A DNA stretch of 16,188 nucleotides, from positions 1 to 16,188 of the forward strand of contig DATKRK010000368.1 in the NCBI GenBank assembly GCA_035532215.1. Reading direction: 5' to 3'. This document shows, piece after piece, positions 6,902-14,934 of the stretch. A program made the translations under genes and the position numbers. The notes beneath the pieces were generated by a model. The model was given only the letters and a program-made list of their open reading frames with translations, ran no database searches and had not been told where the DNA came from. The number at the start of each line of letters is the position of its first letter. Within the stretch, counting starts at the first letter, position 1. This stretch comes from JAICIG01 sp035532215 (GTDB lineage Bacteria > Planctomycetota > Planctomycetia > Pirellulales > JAICIG01).

Positions 6902-7357
6902 CTATGCTGCCGTTCGCTTTTGGATGCTTTTCAAGCCGTCGCCGATCAAATCCAGGTAAATGAAGATGGACTGGTTCTCCGACGCTGAGATGCTGCGGTA
7001 CGCGTCGCCTCCTCGACTGACGATCTCGTATAGCATGGTGCGCAGCGAGTGGAGATCCTCGATCGCTTTTCCAATATCCCGCACCAGCGCGGGCGTCACC
7101 ACTCTTTGAAAAGGCGGCGTTTGCGATGCCCTGATCCGCTCGATCGCCTTGAGATCCGCGTCGATTGCGGCCAGACTCTCGTACACCGCGTCACGCGCGC
7201 CCTGCCCGCGCAGTTCGCGCGTCCGTCCCGCACCGAACCCGTCCAGGAACGTATGCAGCCCGCCGACGCTTTCTGCGATACGCTGAAGGGGCGCCTCCAA
7301 CTCGCTGTTCAGGACGTGCGCTCCGTCGGCCGGTTGCTGTGGGGCTGCGTCAGCCAT
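6902..7357 (-). CDS. Hypothetical helical protein, 151 residues
   Basis: Family not recognised. After a short disordered N-terminus (MADAAPQQPADGAHVLN) the protein is predicted by eye to be almost entirely helical (LEAPLQRIAESVGGLHTFLDG, AVYESLAAIDADLKAIERI, IGKAIEDLHSLRTMLYEIVSRG, FIYLDLIGDGLKSIQKR). It has no Cys or membrane segment. Such a pattern suggests a helical bundle or a partner-binding protein. The ATG at 7357 is preferred over a TTG at 7378. A perfect TTGACA lies upstream with a weak -10 about seven bases before this ATG, again pointing to a leaderless message. It lies inside the core module between two dispersed repeat copies. Confidence 0.6.
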   Translation of the reverse strand: MADAAPQQPADGAHVLNSELEAPLQRIAESVGGLHTFLDGFGAGRTRELRGQGARDAVYESLAAIDADLKAIERIRASQTPPFQRVVTPALVRDIGKAIEDLHSLRTMLYEIVSRGGDAYRSISASENQSIFIYLDLIGDGLKSIQKRTAA

Positions 7358-7364
7358 CAAACAC

Positions 7365-7394
7365 ACAATGGCACGCAAACACGGTCCATGTCAA
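7365..7394 (-). promoter_or_regulatory. Promoter of the 6902-7357 gene
   Basis: Minus strand TTGACA (7394-7389), a perfect -35, 18 bases, then CATTGT (7370-7365), a weak -10, and seven bases to the ATG at 7357. Confidence 0.4.
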
Positions 7395-7431
7395 ACCGCT
7401 ATGCAGGCACGGAGCGCGGGCGATGCACGTA

Positions 7432-7518
7432 CTCGACGCGGAGGTCTCGCCGCCGACTGATCCCGACCCCTTGGAAAGAGGAAGGGACTTGCCTGCGCCG
7501 GTGTTCGCTGCTCAATGA
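7432..7518 (+). pseudogene. Relic of a second DUF932-B gene 3' end (repeat copy b)
   Basis: The first 23 bases (7432-7454) are identical to 15779-15801 inside DUF932 gene B, and 38 of 50 bases match over 7432-7481. The same frame reads LDAEVSPPTDPDPLERG here and LDAEVSPPENDHSSEEG in gene B. It then reaches a stop at 7516-7518, followed by two hairpins and TTTTT spaced almost as after gene B (48 against 51 bases from the stop). No upstream part of the gene remains; the sequence to the left holds an unrelated leftward gene. The same 50 bp also form the best-preserved copy of the dispersed repeat (copy b). Confidence 0.55.
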
Positions 7519-7520
7519 CC

Positions 7521-7571
7521 GGCCGGCCAGCGCCGGCCTTCTCCCTTCTTCGTTCGCGGAGAGAGGTTTTT
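7521..7571 (+). terminator. Decayed double-hairpin terminator after the relic
   Basis: A perfect 7-bp stem GGCCGGC/GCCGGCC with loop CAGC (7521-7538) is followed by an imperfect stem CCTTCTCC/GGAGAGAGG (7537-7566) and TTTTT (7567-7571). The order resembles the terminator region after DUF932 gene B. Confidence 0.55.
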
Positions 7572-7583
7572 ATCGGCCGGCCC

Positions 7584-7608
7584 GAGAAAAGAGAGCCGCC
7601 GGGGCGGC
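7584..7608 (-). terminator. Terminator of the methylase-helicase gene
   Basis: Minus strand: stem GCCGC/GCGGC with loop CCCG (7608-7595), then TCTCTTTTCTC. It lies 24 bases after the stop of the giant leftward gene. TTTTG on the other side could let it act in both directions. Confidence 0.6.
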
Positions 7609-7632
7609 CGGTTTTGTTCGCTACGGCCCAAG

Positions 7633-10600
7633 CTAGTCGGTCAGCGCGCATTCCATCCGGCGGCGAATCCGCTCGGTGATCGGCTCGGCAGCGATCGAAC
7701 CGCTCCGGGCGCCTGTCCGTTGCGGCATGGCTTCGATGGTTTGGGCGGTCCGAAGCACCTTGATCCGGTCGGCGAGTTCAAGCATCGTCGGCCCGCTGTC
7801 GGCCTCCGATACCGGGGAAGCGCCGGACAGGCAAGCCCTGAGTGCGTCGCGCAGCGCCGTCAGTTCTGCCAGATAGGCATCGTGGGGAAAGGATTCGCCG
7901 AAGCGTACCTGGTAGTCTCTGAGCTGCGCCTCGGCGATCGCAAGCTCTTGGCGGGCTCTGGCCGCCTCCGACTCGTAGCTCGTGGCAAGGTGTTGCAGGG
8001 CGTTCAGCACGGCGCGTGGTCCGTGGTGATCGCGGGAGAGCGCGTCGCTGCGAGTCGTGACGCCTTCCAGGAAGACTTCGGGGGAGAACTGCGGATGCAA
8101 GATCATGCCGAAGGTGAGTCCCCGGTACTGTCCGAGTGGCATCCGGCTTCGTTCGCTGACCCTGATCGGCAGCGACAAGAGGGCTTGGTCGAGCGCCGCG
8201 AGCGTTCTATCTGGCGCAATCCCCTGCTCGCCGATCATTATTGTGCTATCGGCATTGGCTGTCGCCTTAGCCCCATCCGTTTCAAGGCCGGTGAGGCGCT
8301 CGGCGAGCCGCGCGATCATACCGGGCAAGTCACGCAGCTTGCGCCGCGCGAGGTACTGTTCGTCGGCATGGTTTTTCTTGAGGACCGCCAGACGTTGGAG
8401 TTCCGCGTCGGCCTCGGCCAGCGTCAGGACGGCGGGGTTGCCGGAAGCGATGGCCTTCACTTCCGCATACGACAATTCATGGCAGCCAACGTCTTCGGTC
8501 CGGCGCACGGCGGTCTGGCCGGTCATCACCTGGGCGATGAAGCGGGCCTTGGTTTCGAGCGCCTGCCACATGTACGCGTCGAACGACCCCTCGGTCACGT
8601 AGCGGTAGATCGAGACCGTTTCGTTCTCATTGCCCTGCCGCAGGATGCGTCCTTCGCGCTGCTCGACCTCCGCCGGTTTCCACGGGGCGTCGAGGTGGTG
8701 CAGGGCCGCCAGCCGCTTCTGCACGTTGGTTCCCATACCCATCTTCTGCGTGCTGCCGAGGAGCACGCGGACCTGGCCGCTTCGCACTTTCTCGAAGAGG
8801 GCCTGCTTCTTGCCGTCGCTGTCAGCGTCCCCGATCGCGGCGATTTCCGCAGCCGGAATGCCGCGGGCGCAGAGCTTCTCCGCGACATCGTCGTAGACGG
8901 AGTAGCCCGACGTTGTGGCATGCACGCCCAGGTCGCAGAAGACGAGCTGGGTCGAACGGCGCCCGGCTGAGCGCTGCCAGATTTGCACCACGTTTTCGAC
9001 GAGCGCGTTGACCTTCGATCCGGGAAAATCCGGCGCCGAACCGTCGAGCAGGCGCGCTTCCAGCGCCAGCTTCCGACCATCGGTCGTGATCGCCAGCGCG
9101 TTATCGACCGAGGGGTCGATCCGTTGCGACCGGAGTCGTTCGTATCGCGCGACAAGCTGCTCCTGCAGCGCGCGTTGCTCTGGCGACATCGGACACGCGA
9201 CGACCTGGGCCTTGCCGGTTTCGAGTTGTGGCCGCGGCAGGTCGAGCATCTCCGCGGTCTGCACGTCGGCGAACGAGCGGAACATTTGCTGGAGCTCGGG
9301 GAGGTTCGTGAACTTCGCGAAGCGGCTGCGGGGTCGCAGGGAGGCGCCGTCCGGGGAGATTTCCATCGCATCGACGACCTCGCCGAAGGTCGCCGCCCAG
9401 GCATCGAAGTGGTCGATGCCGCGGCCCTCCATCCCGCCGGGATCGAGGTAGCGCTGCATCGTGTACATTTCGACCATCGTGTTGCTGATGGGCGTGCCCG
9501 TGGCGAACGTGACCCCGTGGCCGGGGCGCCGGGCGTAGAGGAATCGCGTTTTCATGAACAGGTCGAAGGCGCGTTCGCTGCCGCCCGTCTGGATGCCGGC
9601 GACACGTTGCATCTTGGAAGGCGTCTCCAGGTTCTTGCAGTACTGGGCCTCGTCGATGAAGAGGTAGTCGATGCCGAGTTCGTCAAAGACCAGCCCGTCG
9701 TCCTTCTTGCGGTCGGCGAGAAGCTGGCGCAATCGTTCCTCGTGCCGGGCTTTCTGCTTCTCGATCGTCTTGATCAGGTTGCGACCGGCCCGGTTCTCGT
9801 CGGCCGCCGCCGACCCCCGTAACAGCTCTTCGTATGCGCCGATTTGGTCCCGGATGAACTGCACCTTGTACTCCCGCGACATGCCGATCCGCTCGAAAGA
9901 ACTGTGCGTGACGATGATGCCGTCCCACTCGCTGCTCGCGATCTTGGCGGTCAGGAGTTTCCGCCGCTCGCGGGCAAGGTCGTCCTTGCCGGCGATGAGC
10001 AGCCTGGCGTCGGGGTAGAGCTGCAGGAACTCCCGCCCGAACTGTTCCAGCATGTGGTTGGGAACGACGTAGAGCGGTTTGCGGATCAGGCCGGCCTGTT
10101 TCATCTTCATCCCCGCGGCGGCCATGATGTAGGTTTTGCCGGCGCCCACGGTCTGGGCGAGCAAGGTATTGCCCGCGCACATGCAGCGCCACACGGCCGC
10201 GCGCTGGTGTGCCATGAGCGCGATCGTTTGGTTCATGCCGGGGAAGTCGAGGTGGGAGCCGTCAAACATCCTGGGACGCAGGTTGTTGAACGTGTCGTTG
10301 TACAGACGCACGAGGCGCTCGGTTCGCTCGGCGTCGCTGAAGACCCACGACCGGAAGCGCTCCTTGATCTGCCGTTGCTTCTCGCGTGCCGCCAGGGTTT
10401 CCTCCTGGTTGACGACGCGATCTTCCCGATCCCCGCTCATCACGGTGTCGTAGATCACCGGCGTTTTCATGTTGAGGGCCAGGTCGAGCAACCACACGCC
10501 GTGGGCGCGCGTAGTCCCGAACTCCGACGTTGCGGCCACCGATGCCTGTCCCTCGGCGCCGACTTCCATGCTCCAGACTGCGTCTTTGGCCAGCCAGCCC

Positions 10601-13326
10601 ACCTGAACCACGTCCAGATCCACACGGAACAGGTCCGCCGCGAAGGACCGGATATCGCCGGCCGGGATCCAGGGTGCGCCCAGGTTGCAGTCGATGTCGC
10701 CGGGCAGCACATCCTCCGGTTGCACGGCGGCAAGGGCCTCGGCATTCCGGGCGTAGTCGGCGCCCGCTTGGAGCACGGCAGCCAGCTTGGCGCGAACGTT
10801 CCCCGAGAGGTAGGCATCGGCCGTCTGCCAGGAATTCGTCTCCGGCTCCTGGTACACCAGGTCGCCCAGCTCCGCGGCGACGGCTTCTGGAGGCTTGTTG
10901 TAGAGGTCCGCGATGTATGGCAGGTCCACGGTGCCGCGCTGATTGAGGCAAACCAGCAAGCCTTCCTCGGCACTTTGCACCGACGTGACGGGCGGCGCGC
11001 GGCCGACCACATCTCTCGTCATGATGGCGGACTTGGCGGCGGTCGCCGTCGCTTCGTCATAGATCTCAAGGGACATGACTAGCATGGCGTCGGGGTCTTC
11101 GCGGAATTTCACCAGGTTGGGCATGCGGCGGATCGCGCCGCCGCCCTTGGTGGCGCCGAAGGTGGTCTTGTTGATCGGCCCGTAGTTGGCGGTGAAGCGG
11201 TCGTAGGCCAGGTTGAGTTCCCGGCGGGCTCGCTGGCGCTCCGCCTCCGGCCAGTCCTCATTTTGGGATTGCAGCACGCGACGGGCGTGATTCCGTAAAC
11301 CAATCAGGGCCGCCATCCGCCTCCCCGTGAGCGTGCCGCGCGCCGAAAGCGGCACGCCGGCGTAGACGATCGGGACCGCTTGGCCATCCAGCCATTGGCA
11401 AATCGTCCCGTCGTCATCCGTGAGGAAGCTCCCCTCCGCGAGCGCGTGATCAGGCGGCCGAATGGTGGAACCCTTGGTGGGCGATGGCACGGCCTGACGT
11501 GCGGGCAAGGGAGCGAACCGCGGCAGCCGGTCGACGATACTGGCCAGTTGCTCCGCAAGGTCGCCATGGGCGGCGACGCTATACCCCTCCCCGTAGAGCG
11601 CGTCTTTGCGCGTCCAGCTTCCCAGCACCATTTCCGGGTGATTGAGGAAATAGCGATTGACGGTCATTTCGGCACCGTCGATCGGCAACGATGTGACGGC
11701 AAGCCAATCGGGATCGCTGTGCGCCGGCGGCTGGTCGGCGGCCCGGCGGCGAACGAAGAGGATGTCCGTGACGACCGACGTGCCCTGGCGCTTGAATGCG
11801 TCGGACGGCAGGCGCACCGCGGCGACGAAGTCGGCCTTGGCCGCGAGGTACTCGCGCGCCGCCCCGTTCTGCTTGTCGAGCGAGAAATGGCTCGTGACCA
11901 TCGCCAGCACGCCGCCTGGCCGAAGTGCATCGACGGATTTTGCCAGAAAGAAATCATGCAACGCGAGTTTCTGCCCGCCGTAGTCGAGCTTCAGGTTCGC
12001 GAACGGCACGTTGCCGACCACGGCATCGATGCTCCCTTCCGCGAGCCGCGTGTCGCGGAAGTTCTCGATACGGATGTCGTGGCCGGGATGCAATTGCCTC
12101 GCGATCCGGCCGGAGATCGAGTCGAGCTCGATGCCGATGAAGCGCATTCCGGGCGGGGCGTAGGTCAGGAAGTTGCCGATGCCGCAGCCTGGTTCGAGCA
12201 GCGTGCCGCCCGCGGGAACGCCCAGGCGGGCGATGGCTTCGTGGATCGCTGAAATGACGGTCGGCGACGTGTAAAAGGCGTTGAAGGTCGTGCGCTTGGC
12301 TGACTCGTATTCGCTTGGCGTCAGGACTGCCTTCAACTCCTCGCCGATTTGTTGCCAGGCGGCGTCCTTGTACCGACCGCTGACGGGATTGGGAAACATC
12401 GACAGGGCGACAGGGCCGAATCCGGCGAATCGAGCCAGAGCATCGCGCTCCTCGGGCAGGGCTGGTCGCCCCTCGCGTTCGACGGACTTCAGAGCGCGGA
12501 CTGCGGCCAGGATGTCGCGCGCCTTCGCGCGTTCGCCGCTGGCGATCTCAAGGCGCGGCGGAGCCGGCTCCTGTTCGGTGCGCGTCGCATCGACGGCGCG
12601 AGTGTTCGCGGTAGGGTCCGCAGTCGGCGGGTGTGGCTCGCCGTTGCCTGCCGATACCGGGGACACCGGTAAGTTGGGCTCGGCGTGATCGGTCGTTGGC
12701 GAATCATCGAAGAGCGAACGCTGTCGGGGCGACGGCGGGAGCTTAGAGGGTGCTCTCGACGTCCGCTCCGCGTAGCGGCTGAAATTCCTTGGCCGTGTTT
12801 GGGGCGGCAGCGTGCCGAACAATCCTCGCGTCCCCTGCCCGTAGCCGTCTCTCGGTTGACCACTCGCATTCGGCGGCTGGGCCGGAGTCACCGACTTCGT
12901 CGCAGGACGATTCGTGACGTCCGGCTCTTCGACTGCTCGGGCCTGCGCCAGATGATCCGCTTGCGACGAAGCGGAGTTTGCCGGGGCGGAACGAAGTCCC
13001 GCGTCCGACAGTGCGATGGGCGACTCGGGGAGTTCGCGCAGCTCAGCGACGCACGCCATGATGATGGACCGAACCTGTTCGACGGTATCATTCGGCACGT
13101 CGGGAATGTGTGGGACGCGCGCCCAGAGCGAGCGGCCCAGGGCCGCTAGTTTCTTGCGAGGGATCGCTTGCTGGTGGTCAACCACGCAGCGCACGATGCC
13201 CAGCGCCCGGCTCACGTGCTCGACGAACTCCTCCTGCACGATGCCCAGCCGCAGCAGCGAGTTGATGGCCGGCTCGACGGTCTGCGCGCAGGGGACCGAG
13301 ATTGGTTCCTCACTGTCGAAGAGCAT
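7633..13326 (-). CDS. DarB-like fused N6-adenine DNA methylase and SF2/SNF2-type helicase, 1,897 residues
   Basis: A giant mobile-element protein. Residues 1-110 are an unrecognised N-terminal region, followed by a Pro-rich linker to about 260. The methylase domain follows, with FYTSP (352-356), the SAM-binding motif LEPGCGIGNF (377-386) and catalytic motif NVPF (439-442), a variant of NPPY/F. After a long middle region comes the helicase: Walker A VGAGKTY (1060-1066), DEAQ (1225-1228), TGTP (1276-1279) and motif VI QREGRILRQG (1556-1565). A helical, partly coiled-coil tail ends the protein. The layout matches the SNF2-methylase proteins of plasmids, integrative elements and phage P1 DarB, which protects DNA from type I restriction. 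A similar role here is inference. ATG at 13326 is chosen because the upstream TTG start at 13419 is itself the -35 of promoter B. No ribosome-binding site is obvious. The gene appears intact. Confidence 0.85.
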   Translation of the reverse strand: MLFDSEEPISVPCAQTVEPAINSLLRLGIVQEEFVEHVSRALGIVRCVVDHQQAIPRKKLAALGRSLWARVPHIPDVPNDTVEQVRSIIMACVAELRELPESPIALSDAGLRSAPANSASSQADHLAQARAVEEPDVTNRPATKSVTPAQPPNASGQPRDGYGQGTRGLFGTLPPQTRPRNFSRYAERTSRAPSKLPPSPRQRSLFDDSPTTDHAEPNLPVSPVSAGNGEPHPPTADPTANTRAVDATRTEQEPAPPRLEIASGERAKARDILAAVRALKSVEREGRPALPEERDALARFAGFGPVALSMFPNPVSGRYKDAAWQQIGEELKAVLTPSEYESAKRTTFNAFYTSPTVISAIHEAIARLGVPAGGTLLEPGCGIGNFLTYAPPGMRFIGIELDSISGRIARQLHPGHDIRIENFRDTRLAEGSIDAVVGNVPFANLKLDYGGQKLALHDFFLAKSVDALRPGGVLAMVTSHFSLDKQNGAAREYLAAKADFVAAVRLPSDAFKRQGTSVVTDILFVRRRAADQPPAHSDPDWLAVTSLPIDGAEMTVNRYFLNHPEMVLGSWTRKDALYGEGYSVAAHGDLAEQLASIVDRLPRFAPLPARQAVPSPTKGSTIRPPDHALAEGSFLTDDDGTICQWLDGQAVPIVYAGVPLSARGTLTGRRMAALIGLRNHARRVLQSQNEDWPEAERQRARRELNLAYDRFTANYGPINKTTFGATKGGGAIRRMPNLVKFREDPDAMLVMSLEIYDEATATAAKSAIMTRDVVGRAPPVTSVQSAEEGLLVCLNQRGTVDLPYIADLYNKPPEAVAAELGDLVYQEPETNSWQTADAYLSGNVRAKLAAVLQAGADYARNAEALAAVQPEDVLPGDIDCNLGAPWIPAGDIRSFAADLFRVDLDVVQVGWLAKDAVWSMEVGAEGQASVAATSEFGTTRAHGVWLLDLALNMKTPVIYDTVMSGDREDRVVNQEETLAAREKQRQIKERFRSWVFSDAERTERLVRLYNDTFNNLRPRMFDGSHLDFPGMNQTIALMAHQRAAVWRCMCAGNTLLAQTVGAGKTYIMAAAGMKMKQAGLIRKPLYVVPNHMLEQFGREFLQLYPDARLLIAGKDDLARERRKLLTAKIASSEWDGIIVTHSSFERIGMSREYKVQFIRDQIGAYEELLRGSAAADENRAGRNLIKTIEKQKARHEERLRQLLADRKKDDGLVFDELGIDYLFIDEAQYCKNLETPSKMQRVAGIQTGGSERAFDLFMKTRFLYARRPGHGVTFATGTPISNTMVEMYTMQRYLDPGGMEGRGIDHFDAWAATFGEVVDAMEISPDGASLRPRSRFAKFTNLPELQQMFRSFADVQTAEMLDLPRPQLETGKAQVVACPMSPEQRALQEQLVARYERLRSQRIDPSVDNALAITTDGRKLALEARLLDGSAPDFPGSKVNALVENVVQIWQRSAGRRSTQLVFCDLGVHATTSGYSVYDDVAEKLCARGIPAAEIAAIGDADSDGKKQALFEKVRSGQVRVLLGSTQKMGMGTNVQKRLAALHHLDAPWKPAEVEQREGRILRQGNENETVSIYRYVTEGSFDAYMWQALETKARFIAQVMTGQTAVRRTEDVGCHELSYAEVKAIASGNPAVLTLAEADAELQRLAVLKKNHADEQYLARRKLRDLPGMIARLAERLTGLETDGAKATANADSTIMIGEQGIAPDRTLAALDQALLSLPIRVSERSRMPLGQYRGLTFGMILHPQFSPEVFLEGVTTRSDALSRDHHGPRAVLNALQHLATSYESEAARARQELAIAEAQLRDYQVRFGESFPHDAYLAELTALRDALRACLSGASPVSEADSGPTMLELADRIKVLRTAQTIEAMPQRTGARSGSIAAEPITERIRRRMECALTD

Positions 13327-13390
13327 GAGGCGCGGCTGGGGAGAAATCGCCGACTGGCCGCCACCGGAAGGATTGGTGGCCTGACCGACG

Positions 13391-13435
13391 ACACTACGCG
13401 AGGCGGCTGCGCCGCGCAACGAACACGACTGGACG
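13391..13435 (-). promoter_or_regulatory. Module promoter B (methylase-helicase gene)
   Basis: Minus strand: CGTCCAG (13435-13429), nine bases, TTGCGC (13419-13414), 17 bases, TAGTGT (13396-13391). It is homologous to promoters A and C. The spacer holds the inverted pair GCGGC/GCCGC; promoter A has GCGCC/GGCGC at nearly the same place. The leader to the ATG at 13326 is about 58 bases. Confidence 0.75.
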
Positions 13436-13468
13436 ATGATCCCGGTGCAGTTGCGTGGTCAATGCAAC

Positions 13469-13518
13469 GCCGATCCGCACGTTTCGGCGCCGAACGATTC
13501 CGACGCCTCGGAAAGAGG
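13469..13518 (+). repeat. Dispersed repeat copy a
   Basis: Ungapped alignment with copy b (7432-7481) gives 37 matches in 50, including all nine bases of GGAAAGAGG. The orientation is the same as in the other copies. It lies about 35 bases upstream of promoter B. With copy b it brackets the methylase-helicase gene as a direct repeat. Confidence 0.6.
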
Positions 13519-13618
13519 ATATGGGATTCCCGAACGCGTCGGTTATCCGATTTGGGCGCACCGCACATCCCGCCTGCTCGGCGAGAGCATCGAACTGTTG
13601 CTCGAATTCCTTATCCGT

Positions 13619-13795
13619 TCACTGTTGGGGATTACGGCAAAGCTCAAGAGCCGGTCTTTCAAATTGTTCGATGATCGCCTTGGGAAAGCGGTGTGATTCG
13701 AGGCGCAAAGCCATCGCGTCCATCATGCGGCGGCTCATCGTCACGGCGACCGAGGCAGCCTGCCTCACAATCCCGAGCGGCTGCAGTTCGTGCAT
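13619..13795 (-). CDS. Possible 58-residue protein downstream of hicBA
   Basis: A short leftward frame starting at ATG 13795, 46 bases after the hicA stop. It reads MHELQPLGIVRQAAS, then TMSRRMMDAMALRLESHRFP and KAIIEQFERPALELC. The composition is protein-like and mostly helical. No family is recognised. The frame is open for some distance upstream without an ATG. After the TGA at 13619-13621 the same frame continues with plausible sequence (TDKEFEQQFDALAEQAG). The gene could therefore once have been longer, with the TGA a nonsense change. No ribosome-binding site at good spacing is visible. It could be a third gene of the hicBA operon. Confidence 0.35.
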   Translation of the reverse strand: MHELQPLGIVRQAASVAVTMSRRMMDAMALRLESHRFPKAIIEQFERPALELCRNPQQ

Positions 13796-13841
13796 CCCCT
13801 GATCGAAAAATGGCTCTAAACGATGCTTTCCCGGTTCTCGG

Positions 13842-14069
13842 TCATGCCCGCCAAAGCGCCTCGAATTCCGTCGGCGTCATGTTGATGTCTCTCAAGATGC
13901 TTCGCAATGTGCCGATTTTCAGTGGCCGATTGCCATGCACGGGTACCGTCGTCCGCATGCCGGCGCCTTCCATGAAGTGGTGACTGCCGCGAATGCGGAT
14001 GATCGAAAGACCCCGTCCCGCCAGGAACCGCACCATTTCCTTCCCGCTGGGCCGAGGAAGATTAACCAC
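13842..14069 (-). CDS. hicA: HicA-family mRNA interferase toxin
   Basis: A 75-residue toxin of the HicA family, a small double-stranded-RNA-binding-like fold that cleaves mRNA. The family signature is clear: PSGKEMVRFLAGRGLSIIR, then the catalytic His region RGSHHFM (about 27-33), then TTVPVHGNRPLKIGTLRSIL (about 40-59) and the end MTPTEFEALW. The start is a GTG at 14069 inside the last codons of the antitoxin gene (8-base overlap), which implies translational coupling. The antitoxin-first order is the less common hicBA arrangement. Length is normal and no damage is seen. Confidence 0.85.
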   Translation of the reverse strand: MVNLPRPSGKEMVRFLAGRGLSIIRIRGSHHFMEGAGMRTTVPVHGNRPLKIGTLRSILRDINMTPTEFEALWRA

Positions 14070-14295
14070 GGGAGAGGTCAGCGAGATCCCATGACAATTG
14101 CCGCACTTCAGGCGAATTCAGTCGAGACAGCGCATCGTCCAGCCCGAACGTGTCGATATATCCGCGGATCGCTTCCCGCAGATCGGCGATAGCGGCCTCT
14201 TCCGTCTCTCCTTCGCCATATGCCGGAATATCTGGCAGCCGCGCGGTGTAACCGCCCTGTTCCGGATCCGGGATCAATTCGACGGTGACGGGCAT
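14062..14295 (-). CDS. hicB: HicB-family antitoxin
   Basis: A 77-residue HicB antitoxin with the partial RNase H-like fold: MPVTVELIPDPEQGGYTARLPDIPAYGEGETEEAAIADLREAIRGYI in overlapping motifs, notably GGYTARLPDIPAYGEG (14-29) and EEAAIADLREAIRGY (32-46). It binds and inhibits HicA. The short C-terminal part carries no obvious helix-turn-helix. The ATG at 14295 has a strong AAAGGAG site (14307-14301) five bases upstream. Starts further upstream are rejected because they lie in or before the promoter. It precedes and overlaps hicA. Confidence 0.85.
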   Translation of the reverse strand: MPVTVELIPDPEQGGYTARLPDIPAYGEGETEEAAIADLREAIRGYIDTFGLDDALSRLNSPEVRQLSWDLADLSRG

Positions 14296-14300
14296 GTTCG

Positions 14301-14323
14301 CTCCTTTCATCATGCCTATTCTA
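14301..14323 (-). promoter_or_regulatory. hicBA promoter and ribosome-binding site
   Basis: Minus strand TAGAAT (14323-14318) differs from the consensus -10 at one base. AAAGGAG (14307-14301) is the ribosome-binding site for hicB. No good -35 is seen at 16-18 bases. In contrast to several neighbours, this gene has a conventional short leader. Confidence 0.55.
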
Positions 14324-14505
14324 GCACGGTTTGGGCTAAAGGAGAAAGCGAAATCAGCGTGGATTTGCGCCCGCCCTGCACGGCCCACAGTGCCTGACGT
14401 CCTCGCCTAGCGCCGCCCACTTGATTGTGCTGGGGCCTGCGATTGTCGTTCGATTCACCGCTCCGTCTGCGGCTTCTCGCTCTGCCCCCTATTGTCGCAG
14501 ATCGC

Positions 14506-14906
14506 TCACGAGTCCCCCGTCATCGTCAGGTTTCGCACGCATCGCTCCTTCGTGTACGCGAGCGTCATGAGTTCCGCGCCGCCTTCAGCGATTGCACGAG
14601 CACATTCCGTCAACTTCAACAGCAGATTCCGCTCCGCGACCGTCCAATCTCGGCTGACCTCATCCGCAATCACGACAAGGCTCACCGTGTCGGGAGCGGC
14701 AGACGTGTGCCGGCGAAGAAGGACGCCTTGAGGGCGCTCTGCGCTGCGAAATGGCAATGGTGCAGCATCTGCGGGTACCGCCCCTTGCGAAAGAGCACGC
14801 CGGCGCTCCCGAGGTACCCCTCTGCCTCCTTCCGCCAGTGGCCGATGTCATCGTCCGGGACCATGCGACGAAACGATTGTAGCACTGCCCCGCTTGCGAG
14901 CGCCAT
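14506..14906 (-). pseudogene. HEPN-domain protein gene broken by a frameshift
   Basis: The first frame, from ATG 14906 or 14864, reads DIGHWRKEAEGYLGSAGVLF and GRYPQMLHHCHFAAQSALKA. This is the typical opening of a HEPN domain (one helix with W and E, then a cluster around CHFA). It stops at 14682-14684 after LPLPTR. The neighbouring frame continues with protein-like sequence (SLVVIADEVSRDWTVAERNL, KLTECARAIAEGG) as expected for the second half of the domain, ending at 14506. A one- or two-base indel near 14682 explains this. HEPN proteins are often toxin or RNase partners of minimal nucleotidyltransferases. No such partner is seen next to it. It is divergent from DUF932 gene B. Confidence 0.6.
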
Positions 14907-14934
14907 CGGCCATCACAGGGAGTCCGCCCATGAG

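Noticed and set aside
7720..12252. Several long plus-strand frames (7720-8970, 9844-11082, 11380-12252)
   Set aside because: All lie opposite the methylase-helicase gene, whose domain motifs are continuous on the minus strand.
13327..13419. TTG start at 13419 for the methylase-helicase (31 extra residues)
   Set aside because: That TTG is the first three bases of the conserved -35 hexamer of promoter B. The message would begin after it, so ATG 13326 is used.
14389..14505. Minimal nucleotidyltransferase partner for the HEPN gene
   Set aside because: The sequence downstream of the HEPN remnant has no frame with the GSxxxG-type nucleotidyltransferase motif.
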